A DNA stretch of 64,000 bases from Psychrobacter celer (lineage in GTDB: Bacteria > Pseudomonadota > Gammaproteobacteria > Pseudomonadales > Moraxellaceae). Under the pieces are notes generated by a model. It saw nothing but the letters and a program-made list of their open reading frames with translations. It ran no database searches and was not told the DNA's origin. This document shows positions 46,497 through 57,063 of the stretch, piece by piece. The stretch lies in the NCBI RefSeq assembly GCF_016107555.1, contig NZ_JABASU010000001.1, positions 62,001 through 126,000 on the forward strand, written 5' to 3'. Positions within the stretch are counted from its first letter, which is position 1. Every line of letters begins with the position of its first letter. The translations under genes were made by a program, and so were the position numbers.

Positions 46497-46859
46497 ATGA
46501 CTACCGTCTTAGTCATTGACGACTCGCCATCTGAAATGGCGAAATTTCGCGACATGCTCTCCAAAAACAACTTTCAAGTGTTAGAGGCGAACAATGGGGA
46601 GCAGGGCTGTCAGATGGCAGCAGATCATCTGCCAGATGTGATTTTGATGGATGTGGTGATGCCAGAGATGAATGGTTTTCAGGCGACACGCAAGATCACC
46701 CGCGGCAAAACCACCGCCCATATCCCAGTGATCATGATCAGTACCAAAAACCAAGAAACAGACCGTGTGTGGGGTAAGCGTCAAGGCGCTAAAGAGTATA
46801 TGACCAAACCGATTGACGAGAGCAGCTTGGTCAATATCATTCGTCGAGTAATGGAGTAG
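46497..46859 (+). CDS. pilH: PilH, CheY-like response regulator of twitching motility
   Basis: A 120-residue single receiver domain. VIDDSPSEMAKF (5-16), the Asp in VILMDVVMPEMNGFQ near 52, IMISTKNQETDR near 82-93 and AKEYMTKPIDE near 103 are intact. PilH in Pseudomonas supports pilus retraction and opposes PilG. AAGGAAAA precedes the ATG. The next gene starts three bases after the stop, so pilH and pilI are tightly linked. The roughly 220 bases before it contain no clear terminator. Confidence 0.95.
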   Translation: MTTVLVIDDSPSEMAKFRDMLSKNNFQVLEANNGEQGCQMAADHLPDVILMDVVMPEMNGFQATRKITRGKTTAHIPVIMISTKNQETDRVWGKRQGAKEYMTKPIDESSLVNIIRRVME

Positions 46860-46862
46860 CTT

Positions 46863-47393
46863 GTGGCTTCCAAAGGGTTTATTGAGCTTCTGCGTCTAGC
46901 AGATCTGGCACGCGCGCGCAAAAGTGGTCGCCGCAGTGGGCAAGAATATGACTGGCAAGGTGTGGTATTTGAGATTGGCGGACAGCGTTTGGTGGCGCCA
47001 ATGGGTCAGGTATCGGAGGTGTTGGCCATGCCAGAATATACCAGCTTACCCTTAGTGAAGCCTTGGATGCTAGGTATTGCCAATATCCGTGGTCGTTTAT
47101 TACCGATCACGGATTTGTCACAGTTTTTACAAGTACCTAGCCGTGTGGCGCAAATGAGTCAGCGTAAGGTCATTGTCATCGATCACGACAACCTGTTTTC
47201 AGGTTTGCTCGTCGATCAGGTGATCGGTATTGAGCAGTTTACCAGTGACCAATATCGCGCCGAGGCCATCGAGCCAAGCTCACCATTTGCGCCTTATAAT
47301 CACGGTAAGTTTTATAAAAATGAGCAAGATTGGTATGTTTTCATGCCAAGCTTACTAGCGCAGGATTTGCAGTATAGCGATGCGGCAATATAA
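46863..47393 (+). CDS. pilI: PilI, CheW-like coupling protein
   Basis: A 176-residue CheW-domain protein expected to link receptor PilJ to kinase ChpA. The domain starts near residue 26 (QGVVFEIGGQRLVAPMGQVS), with LVKPWMLGIANIRGRLLPIT near 64-83, and GLLVDQVIGIEQF near 120, the usual CheW features. Translation starts at GTG, with GGAG a few bases upstream and the start overlapping the end region of pilH. A further 174 bases separate it from pilJ. Confidence 0.94.
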   Translation: MASKGFIELLRLADLARARKSGRRSGQEYDWQGVVFEIGGQRLVAPMGQVSEVLAMPEYTSLPLVKPWMLGIANIRGRLLPITDLSQFLQVPSRVAQMSQRKVIVIDHDNLFSGLLVDQVIGIEQFTSDQYRAEAIEPSSPFAPYNHGKFYKNEQDWYVFMPSLLAQDLQYSDAAI

Positions 47394-47567
47394 CTGTCGA
47401 TAATACAGAATCTGTCTCATTCATAAAGACAGAGGATTAGCGACTGACATGATGCGGTTGGATGTCAGCATTCATACAGGCTTTGTTGATCGTTGTTTTG
47501 ATAACAATAAGATTGTCAAAGTCAGTCACGATAAGACTTTGACGATTGTTTGAAAGGAATACGTAAG

Positions 47568-48983
47568 ATGAGTGATGTTATAAAAAAACCTGTAGCTGGT
47601 ACGCCCAAAACCACAGCGGATGGCAAAGATGCCTATAGTGAATGGAATTTATTGCTGGTTCTGTTTGTGGCGATAAGCGTGGCTTGTTTGATTTGGCTAG
47701 GCAACTCTGTATCGTCAGTGAGTCAGTATTTCTCTGACTTTAATCAATCGGTCATTCTGCCTGTGGTGGTGTTGATCATAGGCATGCTAGGTATTTTCTT
47801 TGCCCTATATAAAATCTTAAAACAACGGGGCGGCTCAGAGCGCATCTTGATCGAAAAAGAAACCCTACGTCGCCGTCAAGAAGCCGAGGCGGAGTCTGAG
47901 CGTGCTCGTCAAATCCAAGAGGAAAACGAGCGTAACCAGATCGCTATTTTGCGTCTACTCGATGAGCTAGGTGACTTGGCAGAAGGGGACTTGACCGTCA
48001 ATGCGACTGTATCAGAAGACTTTACAGGGGCGATTGCCGACTCAGTCAACTTTGCCATCGACCAGCTGCGTCAGCTGGTACTGGTCATTAACAGTACCGC
48101 TGAGCGCGTCTCGCAATCATCAGAGCAAACACAGATGAACGCTGTAGAGTTGGCCGAAGCCTCTGAGCACCAAGCACAAGAGATCGCTGGCGTGTCGGCG
48201 GCGATTAATGAAATGACGGTGTCGATTGACCAAGTGTCTAACAACGCCTCAGAGTCAGCGACCGTAGCCCAGCGCTCAGTTGCCATTGCCTATAATGGAG
48301 CCGAGGTGGTACAGCGCTCTATCGAAGGTATGAACGTGATTCGTGATCAGATTCAAGAAACCTCAAAGCGTATCAAGCGCTTGGGTGAGTCGTCACAAGA
48401 GATTGGCGATATCGTTAGCTTGATTAATGACATTGCCGATCAGACCAACGTTTTGGCATTGAATGCGGCCATTCAGGCGTCGATGGCAGGTGAGGCAGGC
48501 CGAGGCTTTGCGGTCGTTGCTGACGAGGTTCAGCGTCTCGCTGAGCGTTCAGCCAATGCGACCAAGCAGATCGAAACACTGGTAAAAACCATTCAGGCAG
48601 ATACAAATGAGGCGGTCGTTTCGATGGAATCAACGACCTCTGAAGTCGTACGCGGTGCACGTCTGGCAAAAGACGCCGGTGAGGCACTAGAAGAAGTGCA
48701 AAGCGTTTCAAACACGCTCGCTGATTTGATCCAAAACATCTCAAACGCGGCATTGCAGCAAGCTGAATCTGCAGGCCATATTTCACACACCATGAACGTC
48801 ATTCAAGACATTACGTCACAGACCTCATCAGGTACCATGGCGACCGCGCGCTCTATCGGTGAGTTGAGTGAGATGGCAGCCGCACTACAAGAGTCTGTCA
48901 CTGGGTTTAAAATCTCAAATGACGATGAGTTGTTGGACGCTGATATGCTAGAGTCTGAAGAGGTTTTATCAGAGAGCGTCTGA
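47568..48983 (+). CDS. pilJ: PilJ-like methyl-accepting chemoreceptor without periplasmic domain
   Basis: A 471-residue chemoreceptor. TM1 is at about 27-46 and TM2 at about 62-83, with only about 15 residues ([15 protein letters not shown]) between them. Pseudomonas PilJ has about 680 residues with a large periplasmic PilJ sensory part, so the ligand-binding region is missing here. A coiled coil ([20 protein letters not shown]) and a HAMP-like region follow. The signalling tip is [20 protein letters not shown] followed by [20 protein letters not shown], with typical heptads around. Methylation-type Gln/Glu pairs flank it. The TTG at 47550 is a less likely start. It lies in the normal position between pilI and pilK. 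Confidence 0.92.
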   Translation: MSDVIKKPVAGTPKTTADGKDAYSEWNLLLVLFVAISVACLIWLGNSVSSVSQYFSDFNQSVILPVVVLIIGMLGIFFALYKILKQRGGSERILIEKETLRRRQEAEAESERARQIQEENERNQIAILRLLDELGDLAEGDLTVNATVSEDFTGAIADSVNFAIDQLRQLVLVINSTAERVSQSSEQTQMNAVELAEASEHQAQEIAGVSAAINEMTVSIDQVSNNASESATVAQRSVAIAYNGAEVVQRSIEGMNVIRDQIQETSKRIKRLGESSQEIGDIVSLINDIADQTNVLALNAAIQASMAGEAGRGFAVVADEVQRLAERSANATKQIETLVKTIQADTNEAVVSMESTTSEVVRGARLAKDAGEALEEVQSVSNTLADLIQNISNAALQQAESAGHISHTMNVIQDITSQTSSGTMATARSIGELSEMAAALQESVTGFKISNDDELLDADMLESEEVLSESV

Positions 48984-49040
48984 TAAGTATTTGGTGCTAG
49001 AGCCTGAGTCGGCAAACAGGTGCAGTAACGGTGCATAACA

Positions 49041-50021
49041 ATGATAGCAGGTCATGTGGACGATCTTAATCAACCAACCCGCAGCTTTGTTAAAGCAAGC
49101 AGCGCTGCGCTGGGTAAGACGGTAATGCAAAACGATCATTTTGATGCGCAGCAATGGCAACGGTATATAGAGCTCGAAACGGGCTTTGTACTACCAGATG
49201 TCCAGCTAAAATGGTTAAAAAATGCGATTGACCATACCGCCCAGTCGCATGGCTTAAGCGTCAAGCAGCTATGGTATCAGCTGCCCAAAAGCAATGCGCT
49301 GCGTCAACAGCTGCTGGACAAAGTACTTATCCACGAAAGCCGTTTTTTTCGACATCAGCCTTCGATAGATTTTGTGACCCAGTGCGCCGCCGAGCATCAA
49401 CGCCTAGCCCTAAACGCCGATAGGATAAGTGCTAATGGGGTAAGCGGCGTAGATAAGTTGTTTCGTATTTGGAGTGTGGGCTGTGCCGGTGGGCAAGAGG
49501 TGTGGTCGCTGGCCATGAGTCTGGCGGCGCAGCAGCTGACGAGGTTTGTGATATTAGGCACTGACGTTAGTGAACAAGCACTGGTAAAAGCACGGTTGGC
49601 GCAATATGACAAACGTCAGCAGGCCTTGATTCCGCAGCACTGTCAGCCGTATGTGTATCCGTTATCAGCAAACCGCCCAACGTCTACATCGAGCTTGGCA
49701 GATACCGCGATGCCTGCTACAGCGATACAGACATCATGGCAAGTTGCCCCAACGCTGCAATCACACGTAAGCTTTGCTTTACATAATATTATCGAGCAGC
49801 AACCACCCACGCCACATCTGCAGCAGGTGATTATTTGCCAAAACATGCTGCTGTATTTTCGCAAATTTGATCAGCGTGATATTTTGGCGCGGCTGTCAGC
49901 GCAGTGTGCTCCCGGTGGATACATTGTATTGGCTCCGGGTGAGGCGCTGTTTTGGCGTCCTGCAAATATGCGCCGTATTGCGAACCCACAGGTTAATGTG
50001 TGGCAAAAGACCAACACTTAA
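49041..50021 (+). CDS. pilK: PilK, CheR-type protein methyltransferase
   Basis: A 326-residue SAM-dependent methyltransferase that would methylate PilJ. The CheR N-terminal helical part is at about 35-105 (ESRFFRHQPSIDFV near 97). The SAM site follows as RIWSVGCAGGQEVWSLAMSL near 135-154; the usual GEE of CheR is GQE here. ICQNMLLYFRKFDQRDIL near 276-293 matches the CheR motif. There is no obvious ribosome site before the ATG at 49041; another ATG at 49125 (MQNDHFD) is possible. The gene is 57 bases after pilJ and 55 before chpA. Confidence 0.9.
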   Translation: MIAGHVDDLNQPTRSFVKASSAALGKTVMQNDHFDAQQWQRYIELETGFVLPDVQLKWLKNAIDHTAQSHGLSVKQLWYQLPKSNALRQQLLDKVLIHESRFFRHQPSIDFVTQCAAEHQRLALNADRISANGVSGVDKLFRIWSVGCAGGQEVWSLAMSLAAQQLTRFVILGTDVSEQALVKARLAQYDKRQQALIPQHCQPYVYPLSANRPTSTSSLADTAMPATAIQTSWQVAPTLQSHVSFALHNIIEQQPPTPHLQQVIICQNMLLYFRKFDQRDILARLSAQCAPGGYIVLAPGEALFWRPANMRRIANPQVNVWQKTNT

Positions 50022-50076
50022 AACCCGTGCCTTCATGAGTGGCAAAATTAGTGCCTAGACGAGTTAGGATGACCCT

Positions 50077-53000
50077 ATGAAAAACCAGCCCAATGACATA
50101 GTGACGCTTGAGTGGTTGCTCCCTCTATTTAATCAGCAATTATCACAGGTATCGGATGGCTGGCAATTAGACGCTGATCCCATCAATTATGAGCACATGG
50201 TCGCGCCCTATCATCAGCTCGGTGGCGCGCTCATCATGAGCAATCTACCGGCATTGGCAGATCTGGCATACAAGCTCAGCGCATTAGCAGAAGTTGGTGG
50301 CCGCGATGGCCTAGCTAGCGAGGCGCGCCGCGTGGGTCAGCTTGCGCACCGATTGTTGCAACGAGCGTTAAATCAGTATGCTCGCATCGGCAGTCACCAT
50401 ACCGCCCCAATCACGGCCGCCGCGGAGCAACTGCTTGAGGTGCTAACGCAATTGGGAGCGGCTAGTGGGTCATCATTGGCATCCAGCGCTATTCAGCAGG
50501 GCGCATTGCATCAAAAAACTGACACAGATGCGGCTGTGGATGGGTTTGAGCTGGCCGTACCTGTGCGAACAGATGACGTCACCGAGCATCTAGACGAGCA
50601 ACAATACCAGCAGTTATTGCTCGTCTGGCGACAACAAGTACAGGTGCTGTTAAGTGTTAATAGTAATCAGCCGCCGTTATTAACCCCGCTAGAAAAAGTC
50701 AGCCAATACCTGCGGCAGACGAGCCAAGAGGAAAATTTGCAGCGGCTCTGGTACTTGACTGAGCTGTGGTTTAGTGAGCTTGCGAAAAATACCGCTCCAT
50801 TGCCTAAGCAGTATGCCCCTCTGTTAAGCGAGCTTGATCAGATCATTGATGCTTTTGTACAGCAAACACCGCCTGTGACAAGTGTCATCAACAGCCTTAT
50901 AACCAATATTTATATCGAGCTAAGTGGTCTCGACCAAAGCAGTGACAATACGCAGTCGATACTGAGCAACTTGCCCCAAAGCTCGGCGGTAGAGTCGCGT
51001 TTTTTACCGCGTATATTGAGTGAACTTGAGACTTTGGTTTTTCATTTAGACAAGCCAACCACACTGTTGTATCCGCTGCAAAAGATACAAACTCAGCTGG
51101 AGGGGCGTGGTTGGACATATTATGCCGCACAAGTGGCAGAAATACTGACCGAGATAGAGCAGGCGCTGGCGTCTGAGGCGGCGCTGACTCAAGTACAATG
51201 GCAAATTGAACAAAAGCTGCAAGAGCTATACAGCGCCATTTACAATACGGAGCAAGTGATCTCGCAAAAGATTGGTGAGGCCGCCGCGTTTGTTCCTTTT
51301 TCTGATGTACTTGACAGTGCCAACGAGCAACCCGTCACAAGTGCTGATGCTGTGTCGGCGGGTGAAGGGCTGCGTGAGCTGCGCATCGCTGTCGAAGACG
51401 TCAAACAAAGCTTTAATGAGTATATACAGCGTCAAGAAGTGCATCTGCTACCGACGACTGCTGACTTTGCAAAAATCGGTCAAGCCTTTGATGATATGGG
51501 GTTGCCAACGATCTGCCAGACCACCGATCAGATCGCGCATATCTTTAGCCAGCTAAAAACGCACGAGATTGATGCGCTGAGTTGGGATGTGACGCAAGCC
51601 TTGGCGGAAGCACTAACGTCAATCGAGCTGTTGTTAGATTATCTGGCTCAGCAGGTTTTTGATCAGCAACTATTAACGCTCGCAAGTGAGCATACGGCCA
51701 GAGCAGAAGCACTGCTTGATGCTTATATTGAGGCGCCAGAGATGGTTAGTGATACTTTTCATACCCAGACACCTGCCGCAACTGACGTGCTGCGCTATGA
51801 TGACAGCGGTGAGATTGCTCCTGCCAGTCATGATCTATCTGCCCAGCCATCCGATGATGCGCTAGAGGATGACAACATGCGTGATGACAACGTGCAAGAT
51901 GACAGTGCTACGCATAAGGATAGTGAAGCATTGGCCGAGGCTCGCACGCAGTTGCAGCCTGATAGCTTTGAGGCAGATGCCGATATCTGTGAGATATTTG
52001 TCGAAGAAGTCACAGAAGTGATCGCTGATTTAGAAGACTTTTTGCCTATTTGGCAGCAAGACTCACAGGATTTGACACCCTTGACAGAAGTGCGTAGAGG
52101 TTTTCATACTCTAAAAGGCTCAGGGCGCATGGTGGGGGCTTTTAGCATCAGTGAGATGGCTTGGTCTATCGAAAACTTACTGAATCGATTGTTGGACAAA
52201 ACCTTGCCCGTCACCGAAGACGTGGTAACTCTGGTCACGCAAACCACAACGCATCTGCCCACTCTCGTCGCCGACTTTCAAGCCAAACGGCCGCCAAGTG
52301 TGGATCCTGCTATCACAATACTGCAAAGCCGTAATCTATTGAGCGGACAACCTGTCGACGCTGGATTGGCCGAGAGCGAGTCTGCATTGGCCATCTCTGA
52401 CACCGAGTCAGGGGCTGAGGCGGAAATGCTGGCTGATGAAGTGCGCGCTGCAGCTGACGTCGCTGCATCACAGAGTAATGATGCCGCTGCGTCTAATGAG
52501 ATCGGTATGGATACAGCCGATACCGAAGTGCGCGGCGAAACGGTGTCTTTGTTTGATCTTGAGGTTCCAGCAGTGCTTGCGCCCTTTATGCCAGATACTG
52601 AGCAGCTACCAGCCGATGCCAATGATGCAGACCCTGATATTAAAGAGATATTTATCGAAGAGGCCGATGAGGTATTGAGCGAAATCGTGCCTTTGTATGA
52701 AAACTGGCGCATGTCTCCTACTGACCTAGATGCCTTGACAGATATTCGCCGCGGTTTCCATACCCTAAAAGGCTCAGGCCGCATGGTCGGGGCCAACTAT
52801 AGCGCTGAGCTGGCTTGGGCTATTGAAAATATGCTCAATCGTGTACTGGATCGCAGTATTGAGGTGACAGCAGATATCACTCAGCTAATGGCTGATGTAT
52901 TAGCCGCTTACCCAGCGATGCTCGCTACCTTTGAGCAAGGTGGTGAAGAGTATCCAGCACTGATACCGTTATGGATTGCCTGTGCAAACGCCTATAGCAA

Positions 53001-56000
53001 ACAAAAATCTCAGGACTTTAGTTACCCAGCCTTACTGGCGCAAACGGGCAGTACGCCTGCGTCTGATATTCACAAAGACGACTTGGCTTTAGCTTCAGAG
53101 CGGTGGGATGAGACTGATGCCGATGAGATTGAGGCTGCGAGCGACTATGAAGGTAGTGATGACAGTAATGACGGTGATGACAGCGAGGTAAGGGACGCTG
53201 TAGCGGCCATAGAGATAGATAGTACCTTGCAATCGCTTACTTCTGTCAATGAAATGATGGCAGAAGCACCGGTGATTTTGACGCCGCAGAGCGAAGAAGA
53301 GCAAGCCTTCTGTGAGATTTTCATCGATGAAGCCGAAGCGTTATTACAAGACATTGAGCAGTTTGTTGCCACGCATCGAGATCAGCCTCAGATTGAGGTG
53401 ACCGATGAGATTGTACGAGCCTTTCATACGCTGCGCGGCGCATCAGGCTCTAGTGCGTTAGCGGCTATCAGTGACGTGAGTGCGACGATAGAGCATAGTT
53501 TAGAGCTGCTACAACAGCAAGATACCGCGATGACGCCGCTGCATTTAGAGGCGTTGGCACGGTCAGCTATGCTGATCAATGGTTATCTAACGAATTATAA
53601 GCAAAACGTCCAACAACCTGATGTTTCGGTGGAAGATGCCCAAAGCCAGCAAGATATTGCGTCATTGCAAGCCATGCTTGGTGAGCAGTATCTCATCCAT
53701 GACGATCAGACAGCCTCCGACAATAAGCCAACGATTGAGCAGTTGTTGGATGACAATATTGATGAGTTATTAGACGCTGAGTGGGAGCTAGAGGAGGCGC
53801 TAAGTCAGGGGGATATCTCGCAGGCTCAGCGCTATATAGAGCAGCAACTTAGCCAAATCAAACACCTCACCAATAAAGCCCAAGAATTTCCAAAATTCAC
53901 TGCTATCCTTGGCGGTTTGGCGCACGCTTACGCTTATCTACAGCGGCATCCAGAATTGGCAAAACAAGCAGAGGTGCAGGCGGTATTACTCGCTGGCCAC
54001 GCGCAATTGGTCGGCTTGTTTGATGCGCTCGCTGGCAGCACTTCACTAAAAGTCGACCCGCAAGTGCTACATGAGTTGCAGGCGCTTGCTGGCTTCGATG
54101 ACGGCGATGATGCCGAGTCGATGGTTCGCACGGTTGCTGCACCCGAGCTGCAGCTTGAGTCGATCGATACCGATGTAGAGCTGCTTGAGATCTTCTTAGA
54201 AGAAGCGCAAGAGCTAGATGACGCGCTGGATGAAAGCTTTAGTAAGTGGCGTGCCGATATCACCAATATCAACGCGCTTAAAGTATTGCAGCGTCACCTA
54301 CACACTATCAAAGGTGGCGCAAGAATGGCGGGCATTAGCAGTATTGGCGACCTGACCCATGAGGCGGAGAGCATTTATGAAGCCTTTGTAGAAAACAGGA
54401 AAACACCAACCGCGCAGTGGCTAAAGATTATGCAAATGGTGCAGGACACCATGTCATTGCAAGTCATGCATATCGTTCGTCATCAGCAGTCGTTTTTTGC
54501 TACAGAATTGATTGAGCAGTTACAACAGTTTGAAAAAGCAGACACATTGCCAGCGGTGGTTGAGCTGATCATACCAGCACCGACTAACCACTTCGACGCC
54601 GACACCCAAGCACAGGCTGACAATACCCAGCAGAGCCATGAAGTAGCAGACACGGTCAGCTTAGATACCATGATCAAGCAATCATGGGCCAATGGCTTGC
54701 CTGATCCTGATCTTTTGGCGGTGTTTTTAGAAGAAGCAGAAGAGCTGACCAACCAAAACCGACACTTGCAAGTGTTTTTGCAAGATGCCGAAGATACCGT
54801 GGCGTTACAGTCGCTACAGCGTGATCTGCATACCATCACAGGTGGTGCCAAAATGGTCGGCGCCAGCGGCATCGCTGACTTGGCTTATGAGCTAGAAGCG
54901 ACGTATAAAAACTTTGCCAGCCGTCGCCGTCCTGCAACCGAAAAAGCTCAAGCATTGATTGTTGCTTGTCACGACTGGCTGGCAGATGCGGTATTTATGC
55001 TAGGTCTACAGGTCAACCCGCCAACGCCGACGCTACTGATTGAAGCGCTCCAGCAGTTTGGTAAAAACCCTAATAGCCTAAAACAAGTACCAAAAGAGTC
55101 GCTGCAAGCACAGCGTACAGCGATCTTGCTGGCAAAAGAAGCACAGGATTCACAATATCTAGAAAAAGACATCAGTCAGATGCCGTCGATGTTTGCAGAG
55201 ACCGATGAGGAAGAGCAGAGTGCCAGCAGCAATGAGATGATTCGTATCTCAGGTGGCTTGATTGAGCATATGATCAACCTATCGGGTGAGTCTGCGATCA
55301 ACCGTGCTCGTATCGATATGGGTATGAGCAGCTTGACCAACAGTATCGAAGAGATGGGCATTACCGTACAGCGCTTGGCCGATCAGCTGCGCCGTATGGA
55401 GACGGAGCTTGAAGCACAGATATTGTCGCAAATCGATGACGAGCTGATTAATAATGAAGGTTTTGATCCATTGGAGATGGATCAGTACTCGTCACTCAAT
55501 CAGTTGTCCAAATCATTGTCAGAGTCGGCCTCGGATTTGGTCGATATCAACCACACTTTATTAGAAAAAACCCGTGATAGCGAAAGCTTGCTGCTGCAGC
55601 TGGCACGTACACAAACCGAGCTACAGGACGGTTTGATGAACTCGCGTATGGTGCCGTTTACGCGCTTGACCCCGCGTCTGGAGCGTGTCGTCCGTCAGAC
55701 TGCAAACGAGCTTAATAAATCTGTAGAATTGACCATTATCAATGCTGATGATGAGATGGATAGAACCATTTTGGAGCGGATTACCTCACCGCTTGAGCAT
55801 ATGCTGCGAAACGCTGTCGACCATGGTATCGAAAACACCTCGGCTCGACTCAAAGCAGGCAAAGAGCGTAGCGGTCATATCACTTTAGAGGTGCACCGCG
55901 AAGGGAGTGAGGTCGTCATTCAGTTATCGGATGATGGCTGCGGTATCGATGTAGAAGCCGTACGCAACAAAGCCATCTCTCAAGGCCTTATCGATGCCAA

Positions 56001-57063
56001 TGACGATAGCCTGACTGATGTCGATATCATGCAATATATCTTTAATGCCGGCTTGAGTACCAGTAAGCAAGTGACGCAAATCTCAGGCCGCGGCGTTGGT
56101 ATGGATGTAGTGATCAGTGAGATTCGCCAGTTGGGCGGGGCGGTCACTGTGGTGTCGGAGCTGGGCAAAGGGTCACGCTTTACCATGCGCTTACCACTGA
56201 CAGTTGCAGTGTCTGATGCGCTGGTCGTACGTGCAGCCGATCGCTACTATGCTATTCCACTGGTACAGATCGAGCGTGTGGTGCGTATCAACCCAGAAAA
56301 ACTTTATGAGTATTATCAGTCCAACGACGCCACGTTAGCGTTTGAAGGGAATGATTACCGCGTACGTTATCTCAACGAGATTCTCTCGGGTAATAAGCTC
56401 AACGAGCTGATGGTCAATACCAACACTAGCCTACCACTGATCATCATCAAAAACCGCACGGGACAAAACATCGCCTTACAGGTCGATCAGATTGCAGGCT
56501 CACGTATTGAAGTGGTCGTCAAACCATTGGGACAGCAGCTATCCAACCTCTCAGGCATTTCGGCGGCGACCATCATGGGTGATGGCTCGGTCATGCCGAT
56601 TTTGGACTTGATTGCCCTAATGCGAAATGCTCCAAGAGTCAAAAACGTGACCAAACCTAGCGGCACTCAGTCAAAACCGACGGTACTGGTGGTGGATGAC
56701 TCAGTCACGGTACGTAAAGTGACCTCTCGTTTCTTAGAGCGTCAAGGCTTCAATGTGGCGCTTGCCAGAGATGGTATCGATGCTATCGAAATACTACAAG
56801 AAACCACGCCAGATATGATATTGCTCGATATTGAGATGCCGCGGATGGATGGCTTTGAGGTGGCAACGCAAGTCAGAAACAATCAGCGCTTACAGCATAT
56901 TCCAATCATTATGATCACCTCGCGTACTGGTGAAAAGCATCGTCAGCGCGCCTTAGAGATTGGGGTAAATGACTATATGGGCAAACCGTTCCAAGAAAAA
57001 CAGCTGCTCGATAAAATCCAGAGGCTGCTGGGTGATGAGGTCAGCTTAACTTATGAAGGATAA
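50077..57063 (+). CDS. chpA: ChpA, multi-Hpt hybrid histidine kinase
   Basis: A 2328-residue CheA-type hybrid kinase, the core of the pathway. The first 650 residues are largely helical, with a His-less Hpt-like segment near 45 (YHQLGGALIMSNL). Five His-containing Hpt domains follow: His677 and His895 (both FHTLKGSGRMVGA), His1117 (FHTLRGASGSSAL), His1409 (HTIKGGARMAG) and His1585 (HTITGGAKMVG, with Thr where Lys is usual). Acidic linkers separate them. The dimerisation helices begin near 1725, the ATPase domain has NAVDHGIENTSARLKAGK near 1910 and GRGVGMDVV near 2010, CheW is at 2045-2180, and a receiver domain (VDDS, DIEMPRMDG, MGKPFQ) ends the protein. TTAGGAT precedes the ATG. Confidence 0.95.
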   Translation: MKNQPNDIVTLEWLLPLFNQQLSQVSDGWQLDADPINYEHMVAPYHQLGGALIMSNLPALADLAYKLSALAEVGGRDGLASEARRVGQLAHRLLQRALNQYARIGSHHTAPITAAAEQLLEVLTQLGAASGSSLASSAIQQGALHQKTDTDAAVDGFELAVPVRTDDVTEHLDEQQYQQLLLVWRQQVQVLLSVNSNQPPLLTPLEKVSQYLRQTSQEENLQRLWYLTELWFSELAKNTAPLPKQYAPLLSELDQIIDAFVQQTPPVTSVINSLITNIYIELSGLDQSSDNTQSILSNLPQSSAVESRFLPRILSELETLVFHLDKPTTLLYPLQKIQTQLEGRGWTYYAAQVAEILTEIEQALASEAALTQVQWQIEQKLQELYSAIYNTEQVISQKIGEAAAFVPFSDVLDSANEQPVTSADAVSAGEGLRELRIAVEDVKQSFNEYIQRQEVHLLPTTADFAKIGQAFDDMGLPTICQTTDQIAHIFSQLKTHEIDALSWDVTQALAEALTSIELLLDYLAQQVFDQQLLTLASEHTARAEALLDAYIEAPEMVSDTFHTQTPAATDVLRYDDSGEIAPASHDLSAQPSDDALEDDNMRDDNVQDDSATHKDSEALAEARTQLQPDSFEADADICEIFVEEVTEVIADLEDFLPIWQQDSQDLTPLTEVRRGFHTLKGSGRMVGAFSISEMAWSIENLLNRLLDKTLPVTEDVVTLVTQTTTHLPTLVADFQAKRPPSVDPAITILQSRNLLSGQPVDAGLAESESALAISDTESGAEAEMLADEVRAAADVAASQSNDAAASNEIGMDTADTEVRGETVSLFDLEVPAVLAPFMPDTEQLPADANDADPDIKEIFIEEADEVLSEIVPLYENWRMSPTDLDALTDIRRGFHTLKGSGRMVGANYSAELAWAIENMLNRVLDRSIEVTADITQLMADVLAAYPAMLATFEQGGEEYPALIPLWIACANAYSKQKSQDFSYPALLAQTGSTPASDIHKDDLALASERWDETDADEIEAASDYEGSDDSNDGDDSEVRDAVAAIEIDSTLQSLTSVNEMMAEAPVILTPQSEEEQAFCEIFIDEAEALLQDIEQFVATHRDQPQIEVTDEIVRAFHTLRGASGSSALAAISDVSATIEHSLELLQQQDTAMTPLHLEALARSAMLINGYLTNYKQNVQQPDVSVEDAQSQQDIASLQAMLGEQYLIHDDQTASDNKPTIEQLLDDNIDELLDAEWELEEALSQGDISQAQRYIEQQLSQIKHLTNKAQEFPKFTAILGGLAHAYAYLQRHPELAKQAEVQAVLLAGHAQLVGLFDALAGSTSLKVDPQVLHELQALAGFDDGDDAESMVRTVAAPELQLESIDTDVELLEIFLEEAQELDDALDESFSKWRADITNINALKVLQRHLHTIKGGARMAGISSIGDLTHEAESIYEAFVENRKTPTAQWLKIMQMVQDTMSLQVMHIVRHQQSFFATELIEQLQQFEKADTLPAVVELIIPAPTNHFDADTQAQADNTQQSHEVADTVSLDTMIKQSWANGLPDPDLLAVFLEEAEELTNQNRHLQVFLQDAEDTVALQSLQRDLHTITGGAKMVGASGIADLAYELEATYKNFASRRRPATEKAQALIVACHDWLADAVFMLGLQVNPPTPTLLIEALQQFGKNPNSLKQVPKESLQAQRTAILLAKEAQDSQYLEKDISQMPSMFAETDEEEQSASSNEMIRISGGLIEHMINLSGESAINRARIDMGMSSLTNSIEEMGITVQRLADQLRRMETELEAQILSQIDDELINNEGFDPLEMDQYSSLNQLSKSLSESASDLVDINHTLLEKTRDSESLLLQLARTQTELQDGLMNSRMVPFTRLTPRLERVVRQTANELNKSVELTIINADDEMDRTILERITSPLEHMLRNAVDHGIENTSARLKAGKERSGHITLEVHREGSEVVIQLSDDGCGIDVEAVRNKAISQGLIDANDDSLTDVDIMQYIFNAGLSTSKQVTQISGRGVGMDVVISEIRQLGGAVTVVSELGKGSRFTMRLPLTVAVSDALVVRAADRYYAIPLVQIERVVRINPEKLYEYYQSNDATLAFEGNDYRVRYLNEILSGNKLNELMVNTNTSLPLIIIKNRTGQNIALQVDQIAGSRIEVVVKPLGQQLSNLSGISAATIMGDGSVMPILDLIALMRNAPRVKNVTKPSGTQSKPTVLVVDDSVTVRKVTSRFLERQGFNVALARDGIDAIEILQETTPDMILLDIEMPRMDGFEVATQVRNNQRLQHIPIIMITSRTGEKHRQRALEIGVNDYMGKPFQEKQLLDKIQRLLGDEVSLTYEG

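Noticed and set aside
52278..52796. 172-codon minus-strand frame inside chpA
   Set aside because: Antisense shadow of an Ala/Ser-rich linker in chpA; low-complexity and without ribosome site.
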